A stretch of DNA of 64,000 nt from Silene conica (taxonomy: Eukaryota > Streptophyta > Magnoliopsida > Caryophyllales > Caryophyllaceae): contig CM055317.2 of NCBI GenBank assembly GCA_029255685.2, forward strand, positions 19,290,501-19,354,500. Reading direction: 5' to 3'. The translations under genes and the position numbers were made by a program. Below the pieces are notes generated by a model, which saw only the letters and a list, made by a program, of their open reading frames with translations, did not search any database and was not told the origin of the DNA. This document shows positions 11,180 through 24,015 of the stretch, piece by piece (positions within the stretch are counted from its first letter, which is position 1; each line of letters begins with the position of its first letter).

Positions 11180-11211
11180 CCGCGCGCATCGCGCGCGGAG
11201 TAACAACTAGT
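11180..11211 (+). mobile_element. Helitron 3' terminus (hairpin + CTAGT)
   Basis: A GC-rich hairpin (CCGCGCG, short loop, CGCGCGG at 11180-11198) stands out in AT-rich sequence. It is followed eight bases later by CTAGT (11207-11211). This is the canonical 3' end of Helitrons. The next base is A rather than the usual T, and no 5' TC end was located, so the length is unknown; the body would lie to the left. Confidence 0.6.
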
Positions 11212-11236
11212 ATATTAAAATATACGGAAATTATAA

Positions 11237-11620
11237 CATTCATATTTTAGAACTTCAAGTTAGGTAAGTTAATAAGCTAGCGCATGATAATGTTAATAGG
11301 AGTCACAATTGTAAGACATGATTAAAATGAAACAATTAAGACATGGTTAAAAAGGAAATTATAACATACAAATTTAAGTAATTTAATTTATATAAATTAT
11401 AAAAAAAAAAAAAATTAAGATAATTTAACATTCATATTTTAGAACTTCAAGTTAGGTAAGTTAATAAGCTAACGCATGATGATGTTAATAGGAGCCACAA
11501 TTGTAAGACATGATTAAAATGAAACAATTAAGACATGGTTAAAAAGGAAATTATAACATACAAATTTAAGTAATTTAAGTTATATAAACTATAAAAAAAA
11601 ATCAAAATTAAGATAATTAA
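11237..11620 (+). repeat. Tandem duplication with 192-bp period
   Basis: Sequence starting CATTCATATTTTAGAACTTC occurs at 11237 and again at 11429, and the two ~190-bp copies differ at only a few sites. An A-rich run (about 11401-11414) sits near the junction. Confidence 0.9.
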
Positions 11621-11884
11621 GTTCTATATACTACAGAAAATGAAAATTATAGTCAAGATTGTGGTTATATTAGTTGCATCAAATTGTTAGATTTATAAGA
11701 CGAATAGTTAGGAGAATGAAAGAACAAATAAATTAAAATAAAAGATAAATTAACTTAAAAAAGGTTCTAATACAAATTAAAATAGAATACTGTATCAAAT
11801 AAGGAAAATCTAAGACAAATTTATAGTTTATCGAAAATCTCCTTATAAACAGCATTAGATGTTTTATTAGTCACTCATTTGTCT

Positions 11885-12495
11885 TCATCTAGAAGGACTT
11901 TTAGACCTTCTTACTTGTAACCCTAGATAAGGCAACATATAATAATTGGCCTCCTCTAGACCTTTTTTTTCTTTCTTGCACAAATATTGTACACTTGTTT
12001 GGAAGTAACATGTATATCCTTCTTTCTCAACTCAATTAGTATGTTAGCCACCAAAACTTTACTTGCTGTCATGGACAAAACCAACTCTTTTGTCTCGGCA
12101 ATCAAAACATTATCCTTTACTCCAATGAAGTGGTTGTGAAGTCCATTATTTACATCTAACCTCCATATGTTGTCAACTTCTCCAACTGCCTTGAGTTTAA
12201 AATGGTACCAGCATTTGTTAGTCCATGTATTCGATTTCGTGGAGGGAACGTTAAAATTCCCTTAGAATTGATAAGGTCCAGACTTGCCACACTTAAACCA
12301 ATGCTCACCATAACTTTGGCATGGGTGAAACGTATCTAGCCGCACGTGTATACATGCAAATGTCCAATTTTTCTAACTTTCGTTATCAATTCATCGTGGA
12401 TCCTGAATTTTTTTCCAAGATTGAAAATGTGTCTGGTATCTATCATTTTTGCAGGAAATTCCTCATACTCATCCGCCTCCATGTCCGACTCCTGA
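11885..12495 (-). pseudogene. Chimera: MULE/FAR1-like N-terminus fused to Helitron helicase tail
   Basis: On the minus strand a damaged frame begins near 12495 with an acidic stretch. It continues GEHWFKCGKSGPYQF, KLKAVGEVDNIWRLDVNNGL, HNHFIGVKD, then LIELRKKDIHVTSKQVYNI. This order (zinc-binding Cys, KLKA, Trp-x-Leu-x-Val, HNH, a helical segment ending in VYN) is that of the N-terminal region of plant MULE/FAR1-like transposases. Across an eight-T run (plus 11963-11970) the frame shifts and becomes GGQLLYVALSRVTSKK and, one shift later, LKVLLDEDK stop, which is the conserved C-terminus of the Helitron Rep-helicase (PIF1-like). Two unrelated transposase genes meet at one point. It is non-functional. 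Confidence 0.7.
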
Positions 12496-13091
12496 AATAA
12501 AAATAAATAAAATAATTTTATGAGTATGAATCACTACTGCACTATCATTGTTGCGACACTGCACGAGATAAACTTTTAAGGTTCATACAAAGCTCTTGTT
12601 ACGCCTGAAAGTGTCTTCTTCCATTACACAATGCTTCTATTCTAGCAAGTCAACTCTCAAAGAAAGATCAGATATTTAGGCGTGTAGGACCGGGTGTACT
12701 CCCTATTCCGGGACTTTTCGACAAATTTATCGTCAAAAAAGAATACATGTAAAATATGGAAGAAACCATTATTGACTCTTGTGATGTAGGAATATGACAC
12801 ACATATTTAATCAAATCTCAAAATCATGAGCTGATGGGTCAACCTTAGATACGCTTGTTTTTGGGGAGAGTAAATTCGAATCCTACGGAAGTAGTAAGGA
12901 TCTTCAACCAGGGCGTTTTCTTCTCTTGAAGGTCCAAATTAATTGAAATAATCAAATGTAGAATGCTTTTCTCAGTACTCAATCTGGAATCAGATGTTAA
13001 ATTCTTTACATAACAAATACCTAAAGTCCCTATTAGAATCTGAAGTACTAAATCCAGAGCTTAATGTAAAGTAATAAAGTCAGAGATGTAG
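12496..13091. other. No gene recognised
   Basis: Sequence between the chimera and the solo LTR; no motifs recognised. The last five bases (TGTAG, 13087-13091) are the left target duplication of the LTR. Confidence 0.4.
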
Positions 13092-15483
13092 TGTGAACCC
13101 CCGCGATTTAGCGGAAAAATAAACACAAATAATGCGGAAATACGAGGTTTTTAAAACTTTTCTTTAAAGAGTTAAACAGCCTAGCATGTGGAGGTTTAAC
13201 CAAAAGAAAGTGCGGAATAAAAAGTAGCAAGGTTAATCCTATAAAAAAATAGAAAGTGCATGGGGAAAAGATATCCCACTAATCAAGTCATAGCGTTAGG
13301 TAGTCTAACGATACAAAACGAAAGTTAAGGTCCAAGGCTAAGTTCTCGCTCGCCCACACGTCTCACCCAACTATGCTCCACGAACCTGTCATTCATAACA
13401 AAAGAATGTCAAGTTAGTGGGGAGTAACTCAGGGTTCTCCCAACCATTTTACGTCAAAAAACAAATAAACAATAATAATAAACATGTTATATGAATAAGC
13501 ATAAAAATAATCCATCAATCACGATATACTATCCAACTTACTCAATATGACAAGGCATGTGATGTCAATACAAGCAAGGGAAATGAATAAAACATGTAAA
13601 TCAAGGAAATAGGATATAACAATCCAAATCATCGAAAATTAAATGAATATAACCATTCAATACAACCATAGCATTCAAGCTACTAAACGACAAGAATAGA
13701 ATGAACGTCGTTAGGGAACATAACTGTAACGACTGACCAGTAGATCGCATAACCACGACACTAGCTACCGGAGCGCATAACCACGACATCTGATTTCTAT
13801 GTACAGAGCATATATAACCGCAAACTATATGCCTAAGACCTGACTAGACCTCTCGATGTAATAACCTACACCGAACGACACACGGAGACCGGACCGCATA
13901 ACCACGAACACCGACCAATCCCGAACATAGATAAATTCCCATAACTCGGGTGGCATTATTAGTTCATTACAATGATACACAAATCGCATCACCGCTATCG
14001 ATTCAAGACAAGCATACCCTAACTGTTAGCCATATATAAGTTATTAACGTAACAGTTAATCACTCATTGCCACACATGAGCCACAAGATAAACAAGTCAA
14101 CGCTTAAGTTAGTTTTTATAAGTTATTTTGAAGCGGGAGCCGGTCTCTCTTCCGGTTGCCCGACCGTGGGGTCTTCCTCCTCGACTTATCTTCTAAAAAT
14201 GGCTTAGGCATTGCTCAACAACAATACAATACAACCCGTTAACCCACTCATCATTTTATGCAAATATGAGGCTAAAACCGATAGTTAACGATGCTACGAA
14301 TGATATGATTCGATATGGGCTTGTGACATGTTATGAATGTAATAACATAAGGTCATATAAACAAGAGAATTAACACTTGAAAACTCATGCACATACATGG
14401 GTGAGAAGCTAGGAAACAAGGGGAAGAAGTAAGAATGTGAAAACAACTAATTGCAAAAGCGAGAAAAACCAACAACCAGTGAAAAGCATAGGCTGCGGCT
14501 AGAGGCGCAAGCCTGTGGCCTCCAGCGCGGGCTACGGATCTCGCTGCACCTGCTGCTGCCCAGCCGCTGTTCGTGCCCCTTTTGCTATAGCTTTGATGCA
14601 TACAAACTCATTACAAACCACCCATTTCAAGGAGTATATGCACATGTATTCAAGGTGTAATTCCACCAGTCAAACCTGCTTAAAATATCATGAATCTACT
14701 CTTAATTTAACACCTCAACATGTAAAATTAAATCAAGAAGCAACAACAATGGTGCTAGCAACCTCAAGCACCCAATACTCATGTGAAAATCAACAACATA
14801 AAGGTAATGAACAACAAAGAACTAATTTACTAACAACCATCATACTCGTGTCATTGCTAACATATATAGACTTAATCTTTAACAATTAAAATCGAGAAAC
14901 CCATCAAGGTTACCTTCTTAGTTGAACTCTAGTCGAAGCTCTCGTCAATTTCGTAGGAATCACCCTCCGGATCACTCAACTCAAAACATACAACCAAAGC
15001 AAGTGTTAGAGTAAAAATGTAGAGCTTGAATGCTCTTAGGGTTTTCGAAAATTGGGGTGAAGGGGAGTGAAATGTATACTTTCTTACCTTAAAATAAGGA
15101 GAAAGAGAAGAGGATAAGAAAGCCGCGAAAAACACAAGAAATCGATGTGAACCGAGAAAGTTGTGTTGATTTCAAGCTTAAAACTTTTTGGATGAAAATG
15201 GTAAATCTGAAAATTATGAAGTGATGAAGGAGGGTTTTATGAGGGTTTGAAATACAAACACGAGTTATTTGACCCATGTCCGAACATAACCCATATAACT
15301 AGTTTTTTTCGCTGGGATTTGCTAGAAACAAAGCCTTAAGGTTACTATACTTAAGACGTGAAATAAATATTTCCGGAATACTTATTACTCCTCAAAAATA
15401 TAATTTATCAAAAATAAGATTTAAGTTTGAAAAATAAATCATTTTAAAATAAATTCCAAAGCGGGAATTTCGCGGGTGTTACA
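13092..15483 (-). mobile_element. Solo LTR of a Ty3/gypsy (Tekay-like) element, 2,392 bp
   Basis: Read on the minus strand it begins TGTAACACCCGCGAAATTCC and ends CGCGGGGGTTCACA, so it has TG...CA ends. It is bounded by a perfect 5-bp duplication, TGTAG at 13087-13091 and 15484-15488. No primer site, polypurine tract or coding region is attached, so this is an LTR left by recombination. On the minus strand it carries GGTCGGGCAACCGGAAG and GAGACCGGCTC (about 14135-14185) followed by a module of repeated GGTTATGCG cores (13690-13960). Both elements also occur in the intact Tekay LTRs at 51941-54659 and 59323-62042, which supports the lineage call. Confidence 0.9.
13690..13960 (-). repeat. Repeated GGTTATGCG cores with complementary flanks
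   Basis: On the plus strand CGCATAACCACGA occurs three times, with shorter ATAACC variants nearby. Flanking arms pair in several units: GTCGTTA with TAACGAC, GCATATA with TATATGC, TCGATGTA with TACACCGA (one mismatch). The core shares TATGCG with the stem-loop array of the Tekay LTRs. Confidence 0.55.
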
Positions 15484-15627
15484 TGTAGCCTTGTAGGCAT
15501 ATAATCTAGTTTTTGGGAACTAAAGTCAGAGCATCAGAGCCAGAAGAAACTAACACTCACTACGGTTTCGTGGAATAAATGAACCTTTGCCCTATTTATT
15601 CTGGTTCTCGTCTCAAACATTCACATA

Positions 15628-15830
15628 AATTTATACTCATCCCTTAGACGAGTTGGTGTACTAGGTCGAGTAAGCCATACTTGGTCGAGTATACCTTTGT
15701 CAGCGAAAAAAATCAAGTATGTTCGTTTGTACTCAGTCGAGTAGATGTTGTACGCGGTCGAGTACAACGTACTCGGTCGAGCACAACGGTCCCGTGTCGA
15801 TTTCGCGATAGATTAATTGGAGGAAACGGG
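15628..15830 (+). repeat. LTR fragment with five GGTCGAGTA boxes
   Basis: Reads ATACTCATCCC then five boxes of the type GTACTCGGTCGAGTA (variants TACTAGG, ACTTGG, ACTCAG, ACGCGG), then a TCGATTTCGCGATAGATTAA segment. The same order appears on the minus strand at 20448-20150. They are two fragments of one LTR family in opposite orientation. Confidence 0.6.
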
Positions 15831-17056
15831 AATTGAAAATCATAATTTACTTTCATTAAACTCTCCTTTAATCAGTTTCTCTCACGAACACATCCCATAG
15901 TCCTCTAGTTGGCCTACCGAAAGTATAGTTTGTGCGTCTATCATCCTAGGTTGTCGTTCCACCATCATTGCAAGTAAGTTCTTTAGTTCTTTGTCAGTTC
16001 GCTAAGTTAAGGTTTACAATCCATAGTTGGTTAATAATGAGACTTATGATGTGTTAGGAAGAGGATTCTTAGAGGGGCTATTGATCCTAAATACTCAAGA
16101 GAGAGGGTGAATTGAGTATTAAAACTTTTTAATTTTTTTTAGTTAATTAAAATATTATCATATGATTAATTATTTAAATTTTATTGGATTAAACTTTATT
16201 AAATTAATATTCTTGAAAGTAAACGAAATAAGAAAACAAACCCGAGGCAACGACACACAATTTTTGAAGTGGTTCAGTATCACAAGTCAAAACTTACGTC
16301 CACTATTCTCGATTAATAATTTTAGTACTTATTCCATATTACAAAATTATCCACCCGCTCTTACAATTAACTCTATTTTTGTCTCAAATAAGTATCGTTA
16401 AATACTTGTATCACTACGAGTATTGTTGAATACTCAAAACTATCTTACGCTAATAACAGAGTGTATTAATTGTTCCTTGCGTGTTCACAATTGAACGAAT
16501 TAGGAAACGAATTATTCAATATGATCTTATTACGATATAGAAATACCCAACAAGATTTAAAAGCATACAATCTTTCAAAAACAATTAACGAAGGCAAAAA
16601 CGTGAGATGTATTATTAAACAATTTTGCAAGAAAACTATGTTTAGCCGTCAAAAATCTGTTTTAACAATTGTGGCAACACTTCTCTTTTATATGGATGGA
16701 TAAATTTCTAGGCATAAGGAAACCCTAGATCTTTCAGGAATAATAAAGATATTATTCTAGATAAAAATCTATCATAAAAACTTTTAGAATTAGGAAACCA
16801 TAGTACCTTATAAGATACAGAATATCTTGATACTAAAATTATATTTCCTAATATCTTAAATAAGATAATATAAGAATAAACATATTTTATTCTCTTATTC
16901 TAAAAAGATATGGAATATCTATCTTTTTAATTAGAAAGTAAATAATATCTAATAAGATATGAAATATCTTAATATAACTATTTTATTTCCTAATATCCTA
17001 AATAAGATAATAAAAAAATAAAAACGGTTTTATTCTATATATCTTAACCAATTGTG

Positions 17057-17058
<2 letters not shown>

Positions 17059-17090
<32 letters not shown>
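17059..17090. repeat. (AT)n microsatellite, left flank
   Basis: About 16 AT dinucleotides immediately left of the foldback element. Confidence 0.95.
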
Positions 17091-17575
<485 letters not shown>

Positions 17576-18320
17576 AATACTTATCTCATATGATAATATA
17601 TTTATCATATACCAGAGTTTGGATGCCAACCCACGACTTTTCGGCCGTGAATAAGGAGGCACGCAAACCCATGCACAGTTTGGCTCATTAATCAATGAAA
17701 CCCTAATCATATTTAGGGTGGATCAAGGCTTTAGGTTTTGGTTATACGAAATCGTGTGTATTAAAAGAGGCAACGACTCATAAGCCTAATATACCTCATA
17801 ATAATATTAATTTCATAAATTCAATATAAAAGTTTATCTATAAAGAGCTTTATTAGTAATCACAATTGTTTATAAAAAATATTTAAAAACATATAAACGA
17901 TTTGATGTGTGCTTTTCTCGTGTAGCTTGAGGTTATTATAGCTCAAGTGCTATAACCTTGACTCCTTTTCTACGTAAGGTTATAGTTGTCGAGCTATAAC
18001 CTTACCTAGATAAATGTAAGTTATTTTAATACCATTATAAGATAGAAAAACCTATTCTATTTAAATCTTCCTGGAGATCTTCAGAATAGATTCTTGTCAC
18101 TTGTACTTCTCTAAATCAAATCATAGGTTGATCTTGAGCATTTGAACTTGAAGCGTAGTGAAGCTTATAATCATATCCTCAGAGATATCTCTTCAACTTT
18201 TAATTAATATATCAACTATATAGACTAAATAAACGATTAAAGGCAAGAGATATAAACAATCATAATTACTACACTTGTCATTATTAAAACAACATACAAT
18301 ATGAGGATATATTACTCAAC

Positions 18321-18974
18321 AAATTCCCCCTTTTTGATGATGACAAGTCTCTTATAAATTATGACTAAGCGGAATGTTCCCCCTTAATATATTATCGTCC
18401 TTCTATAGGATTGATTAACTCAAGATCAAACAAGGTTAGCCAATATCAAAAACAATCAAGGATTATAAGGGACTAAAGGTCTTGACAAAGAGCAATCTTA
18501 GGCATATGCTTACCATGGTCGTTTCTTTCGCCCTCTTGATATCATCGAAAAGACGAGAACAAACATAGAACGTCTAGAATGATATCAACCGAGGAAGGAA
18601 ATATTACGTAAGACAAATATTATAGTATAAGAACGAAGTTCACATAAGCATGTCACAGATATAAAGTGTTTGATACAAACCAAATGAAGGATGAGTACAG
18701 ATTTTGTATGAGAGAGAGAAAATAGTCACTCACCTAACTTCGACCTACAAAAGCATGCATGCATTCGAATCATGATAGATATCTCTAGTTACCGTACATA
18801 TACATTCCAACCAAGCGAGAACTAAAACAGATGCCCAGGACTTACATACTAATGTGAGGTGAGTTACTTGGATAAGAAGGGGCAAAATAATTTGGATATG
18901 TGTAGGTAAACGCCAAGCTAGCACTGATCACAACCAAAGATGGCCATATTCTACTTTTTAATCCAACATAAAAA
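18321..18974 (-). other. Copia internal 3' region remnant
   Basis: It begins with the polypurine tract (plus-strand AATTCCCCCTTTTTGATGAT). A second similar C-run occurs near 18380 (GTTCCCCCTTAA). No protein motif is visible before it is replaced by the LTR at 18975. Confidence 0.45.
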
Positions 18975-20055
18975 TGATGTGATACAGCTAAAGTCGTCTA
19001 CCTTAATCAAAGTAATCCTAAATTACTACTAACAATAGCAAGCAGCAAGTAAGGTATCGTATCCACAGATATGCGAGGTTTAATATCTATTTGCAATTAT
19101 TTAAGATTGTTTTAAGGGGTCACAAGATTGATTGATTGGGTTGAAGTCTATGAACTACTAACAATATAAAATAAAGATAAGGAACAATAATAAGAAAAAG
19201 TCCAGGGATCAGGTTCACAAGGTAGTTATACAAGGGTGAGATTTAATCATTGGCAGAGATAATTATGCTATTGAAGGTAATATGATTGGTAGACTCAATA
19301 TTCCCTTCAGATATAGATTAGCATGTGGTAGTTATCATTAAACTATGTTTATTTAGTTATCATTGCATTTATTAGTCTTAACCCGATCGGTGATAATCCT
19401 AATATGCAAGACTAATGCATTAACTCCGGCCGGTAATCAATCAATTAGATTTAAGACGATTAAGACGATATACTAAACAATAATAAAAGACAATTTTACT
19501 ATCAATTCATAAGGTAAACCCCCTTCTAACAACCTAGATCCTCATTCTCCCTAGAAGCCTAATTTAGCTACTCATACTAAGGATAATAAAAACTATAATA
19601 AGGTAAAGGGAAAACATGGTCGAAAGCATAAAAGATGAACACGAACTTGATTGAGTAATAAATAAATAAAGATTAAAGTACCGTAATAAGGAAAGATCGG
19701 GAACATGAACTAAACTAATTTATTGATAGAATTGTATGTAAAACTAGGCTAAGAACTTATGAAACGAGATAATAATAACCTAGCACACAACCCTCTATAT
19801 ATAATAGAAGTAGGAAGAGTTTTAGGTTAAACAGTAAACGACCGCGCTGGAAATAATGGGCCCTCGATCGAGTAAAGATTGTCCTCGATCAAGGGACCTA
19901 TTGTCGTAGCTGCGCATTTCTGAGAAAAGTTTCCTCGATCTAGATCGAATTGTCCTCGGTCTATGGACTTATCCTCGGGTGGCTTTTTTCGTACTTTTCT
20001 CTTATTTCCCTTCATTCTTCCTTAGCTCTTGGATATCATTATGCAATGCTCATCA
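18975..20055 (-). mobile_element. Probable solo LTR, Athila/Tat-type Ty3/gypsy
   Basis: On the minus strand it starts TGATGAGCATTGCATAATG and ends TGTATCACATCA. The organisation follows the Athila-like LTR at 38352-39917: palindromic boxes near the start (here CTCGATCGAG-like at 19860-19970), then a TATATATAGAGGG promoter-like stretch, then T-rich text. Typical end sequence (TATCTGTGGATACGATACC) lies near the right end. No clear 5-bp duplication was found, so the ends are approximate. Confidence 0.5.
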
Positions 20056-20149
20056 CAAACTGACCAAAGGCTACTCGAAACCTTAAGATACCAACTGAAT
20101 GAAATAAAAAAGATTTACTTAAAAATAACGAAATATGTGTGAACTATGA

Positions 20150-20448
20150 TGATTGACACGAACGGATTCCTTTGCGAGATATCAATTAGGGATGATTAGG
20201 ATTTGTTTAATGAGAGAAACTGTCATTTTAGATGTTTGACAAAATTAAGAAATGCTTAAGAATAGTCCTGATTTCTCTAATTAATATCTCGCGAAATCGA
20301 AAACAGATCGGGTACTCGACCGAGTACATTTAGGCAGACTCTAGCAAACGACACCGAACTTGAGTACTCGACCGAGTAAAACCCCCTCCCCCCCCCCCCC
20401 CCCCATTGACCGAGTACCCAACTAAATAATAGGGATGAGTATTACAGC
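20150..20448 (-). repeat. 5' part of an LTR with GTACTCGGTCGAGTA boxes
   Basis: Minus strand starts TGTAATACTCATCCC at 20448. Three boxes related to ACTCGGTCGAGTACTC follow, interrupted by a 20-base C/G homopolymer-like run (plus 20385-20404), then TTCGATTTCGCGAGATATTAA. It is homologous to 15628-15830 on the other strand. The LTR appears to be interrupted by the insertion at 18975-20055. Confidence 0.55.
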
Positions 20449-21229
20449 AAGCTTCTGACGGATTTTATCTTTTACAAACGAGAACTATTTGCGCCCGTTC
20501 TAAACTTATTGTTATCTTGGAAGAGTAATTTATCCCTCTTTTTCACGGTCTGCAATGGCGAACTCGTCCATACTTTTAGACTATGTTCAACAATAAAAAA
20601 ATTCACAAAAATAAAAAAAAACACCATAAAGTATTAATTAAATAATCAGACCAATTTTTGATGCGCAACATTGTGTGTGAGAGTGTTACAAATCAACTGA
20701 AAGTTGTAACACTGCCTTTCTCTCTCCTCATGACATCTGTTTGTATATAATTGGACCATTTTCTTTTAGCTTTAAAAGCAAAAAGGAAACAGATTTGTTT
20801 CCGTTGAAAATGTACAACAACTTAGTAACGACTATATTTTTATTACAAAAATTATTAAAATAAAAATTAATTACATATATAGTCAAAAAAATTTATGATC
20901 AATAAATAAAGACCAATCTTGATATATTTATTATCACAAAAAAATCATATTCTTCCTCTTTATCTTATAATATCCAAAATACTACATATAAGTCCTTAAA
21001 AATTTACCATTTTAATAATTATGCATCTTAATGACCCTAATTTTAGAAATACCTCAAATTCTCCATAAAATCAAAACTCACAAAGTTTAGATTTGATTTT
21101 ACAAATTACCAAAGTTCTTTGTTACCCCAAAATTATACTATAAACTCAAGTTTCTCAAAATATCTCAATAAAATTATTTCAAGAAAAGGCAAAAAAATCT
21201 AGAAAACAATCTACGTCTAGTTTATGAAA
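20449..21229. other. AT-rich leader of the Harbinger relic or flanking DNA
   Basis: No protein motifs. I looked for a PIF/Harbinger inverted end matching the downstream side and did not find a convincing one. Confidence 0.3.
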
Positions 21230-22020
21230 TGTTGAGGAGGATATGATTCTTTTGAAATCATGGTGTTATTATAGTTGTTATGAGATTAAAGGGAATAACT
21301 AAACGGGCGAGAGTTTGTGGGTAATGGGTAGTGGAAATGCATGAACAATATCAACAAGAACATCCAGATAAAAATTGGTGAGCGAAATTTGGATTCGATG
21401 AAAGATCGTTGTCAAAGAATTTGTAAAAAAGGTCAATTCGTGGGTTGCTTGTTATAGAAAAGCGTACGCGAGAAAATCAAGTAGAATAAGCATGAGTGAT
21501 GTTAACAAAGACGCACGTGCTCAATACACTCAAATTAATAAGTCAAATTTTAGTGAAACGACAGTTTTTAAAGAAGTGGGAGTACACTAAAAAATTGGGA
21601 AGTTCCGACGGGAATGGATATGAGAGGCAATCAAGACGTGTAAGAAGGCGATGATATCATTTAAGAAAGTGAAGGTAGCACGGAAAGATCAAAAACCAAT
21701 GAAGATGGAGACTATGTTATCCCTACAAATCCTGATATTCCAACTAGTGTTCCTACATCTAGTAATATTAGTCATCTTCAAGTAAGGGATGTTGCTAAAA
21801 AGAAAAAAAAGGAAAGCAGAAAGTTACACAATATTCACATAATAATGAGTTTACTGAAGAGTATCGTGCTATGAGAATGCTATGAGAATAGAACTTGAAT
21901 TATCAGAAAGGCAAATTCAAGAAATGGTCGGGTTTAATAAGGAAATAGATGAAGCTCGAAAGCACAAGAATTATGCGGCAATATTGAACACATTATTAGA
22001 AAAAAAACCCATTTAAATCC
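21230..22020 (+). pseudogene. PIF/Harbinger ORF1 (Myb/SANT-like accessory protein), decayed
   Basis: Reading through shifts and stops gives EEDMILLKSWCYYSC, a GESLWVMG block, FVKKVNSWVACYRKAYARKS, then SMSDVNKDARAQYTQINKSN and FSETTVFKEVGVH. Near the end come DGDYVIPTNPDIPTSVPTSS and ELELSERQIQEMVGFNKEID. This is the usual order of the Harbinger ORF1 protein: SANT/Myb-like trihelix, a KxxxWVxCYxxAxxR block, and a C-terminal coiled coil. That protein escorts the transposase to DNA. Many stops and shifts are present. It is followed 0.45 kb downstream by the matching transposase in the same orientation. Confidence 0.7.
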
Positions 22021-22449
22021 CGCACAATAAACCATGGTAGAAAATCATATAAAGAAAATGATGGTAAAACATTTTTATTGTGTATTTATCAATTCGATCA
22101 TTTCAATTGTAATGTATTGTTATTTCGTTCCAAGGCAGTGTATTGTCATTTTATTTCAATTATTGTATTGTCATTTCTTTTTATCGTTAGTGTAATGTCT
22201 TAATTTTATTGTTATTGTATTGTCATATCATTTTAGTGCAGTGTGTTGTCAGTTTATTTGTCATTCTAAGATCATATCATGTCTAACATAATGACAAACT
22301 AAATTATTGTGTTTCAGTATTCTAATATCTACATAACATGCTTGCTCTTAGAAAAATATAATATACAATTCAACAAAATTTATTACCAACATTTATCTCT
22401 CAACTAAAATATGTCTGCTTCTGAAAATGAAACAAACATAAACGATTAC

Positions 22450-23610
22450 GATATCATTTCTTTTGATCAATGAATGAGAGATTTCTATGAACGATGAACA
22501 AGATATATGCAATAAAATCATCACATGGATAACATGGTTGATGATATGATAGGCTCCAATTCAAATCTATTTTCACAACCTTCAAAGTATATCCTAAAAA
22601 TGAAAAGCATAGATATTATGAAATAAATCGAGAGGAAGGTCACATACAATTGTTCAAATATTATTTACATGATAATCCTATCTACCATGATCATATATTT
22701 AGGCGTATATTTTGTATGCAAAAACCCGTTTTTTAAGATTAGTAGAAGTTGTCACTACAACTGATACATTTTTTCAGCCATGACCAAATGGATTTGGTCG
22801 AGAAGGTCATTCGGCATTGCAAAAATGTATTGTAGCTATAAGAGTTCTAGTTTATGGATCCGCTTGTGATGATATTGCATGATGAGTATTATGAATGAGC
22901 ACCACATAAACTTCAATATGTTATTACACAATTTGGGAACCAATATCTAAGAAGACCGAATGAACAAGATATGTCAAGAATATTACATGTTGGGGAAGAC
23001 AGGAGATCCTTAGGTATGATGGAAAGTAACGACTGTATGCAGTGATAATGGAAAAATTGTCCAACTGCTTGGCAAGGGCAATATGCAGGAAAAAGTGGGA
23101 AAACAACAATTAATTTAAAAGCCGTTGCAAGCTATGATCTATGGATTTGGAACACATTTTTTGAAACACCGAGTCCACTGAATGATACATGTACTTCACC
23201 ATTCTCTCATTTCGATTACATCTTAGAGGGGTGTGCTCCAGAAATTAATTATTATGTGACTGGTAATTAGTATAATATGGAATATTATCTGATTGATCGT
23301 ATATATCCTGCATGAGCTTCTTTTGTTAAGTTAATTAGTACTCCGGTACTTCAAAGACACAAATTGTTCGCGCAACATCAATAAGTCGTCCGAAAAGACG
23401 TGGAACATGCATTTGGTGTATTACAAGCTCGATTCGCATTTATCAAAAAACCAAGTCTAGTATGGGATCTGAATCTCATGGGTAAAATCACTATGGCATG
23501 TATCATAATGCATAATATGATAGTAGAGGACGAACTAAATGCATGTCTTAACCAATATGAAAGTTCCGACTTTGATGGGGAAGATCATGATGACGATAAT
23601 AGTCAATTAT
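22450..23610 (+). pseudogene. PIF/Harbinger transposase (DDE_Tnp_4), decayed
   Basis: The relic reads LFKYYLHDNPIYHDHIFRRI near 22650, AYGSACDDI-like text near 22860, MMESNDCMQ at 23020, NCPTAWQGQYAGKSGKTT, AVASYDLWIWNTFFETPSP, LEGCAPEINYYV, then VEHAFGVLQARFAFIKKPSL and ACIIMHNMIVEDE. This is the DDE_Tnp_4 order. The three acidic catalytic positions are still Asp (23031-23033), Asp (23184-23186) and Glu (23403-23405), all in one frame, but at least four stop codons lie between them. The last part (23400-23768) is an open frame; it cannot work alone. Terminal repeats were not located. Confidence 0.85.
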
Positions 23611-23768
23611 CTACATATTCAACTCAACGAATTGCAAATCTATCAAATGATATGAAAAATCAATCACAACTTCAAAATAGAGAAACTAATAATGCTCTTA
23701 AACACTATTTAATCGACATAAATGACAAAAATTTGGTAATGGTGATTAATATTGTATTTTTATTTTAA

Positions 23769-24013
23769 TAAATGTGTTAATTTTGCGTCTTTTTTTTATT
23801 ATTAATTGATGTACTCGTATTGTATTTTTAAAAAATTTATGAATTTATTAAAAAAAACTTAAATTGTTTTTTTTTATGTTTGACAGTTAATTTTGATATT
23901 TTATGGGTTATAAAGTAAAAAAATAATTTATATTTTAACAGTAATTACAATAAATATTAATGTTTGAAAGAGAATATAAAAGGTGGGGTATAGAAAATAG
24001 TGAAAATAAGTGT
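23769..24013. other. AT-rich, likely Harbinger 3' flank
   Basis: No coding content; very AT-rich. It ends at the TA target site of the Stowaway MITE. Confidence 0.35.
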
Positions 24014-24015
24014 TA

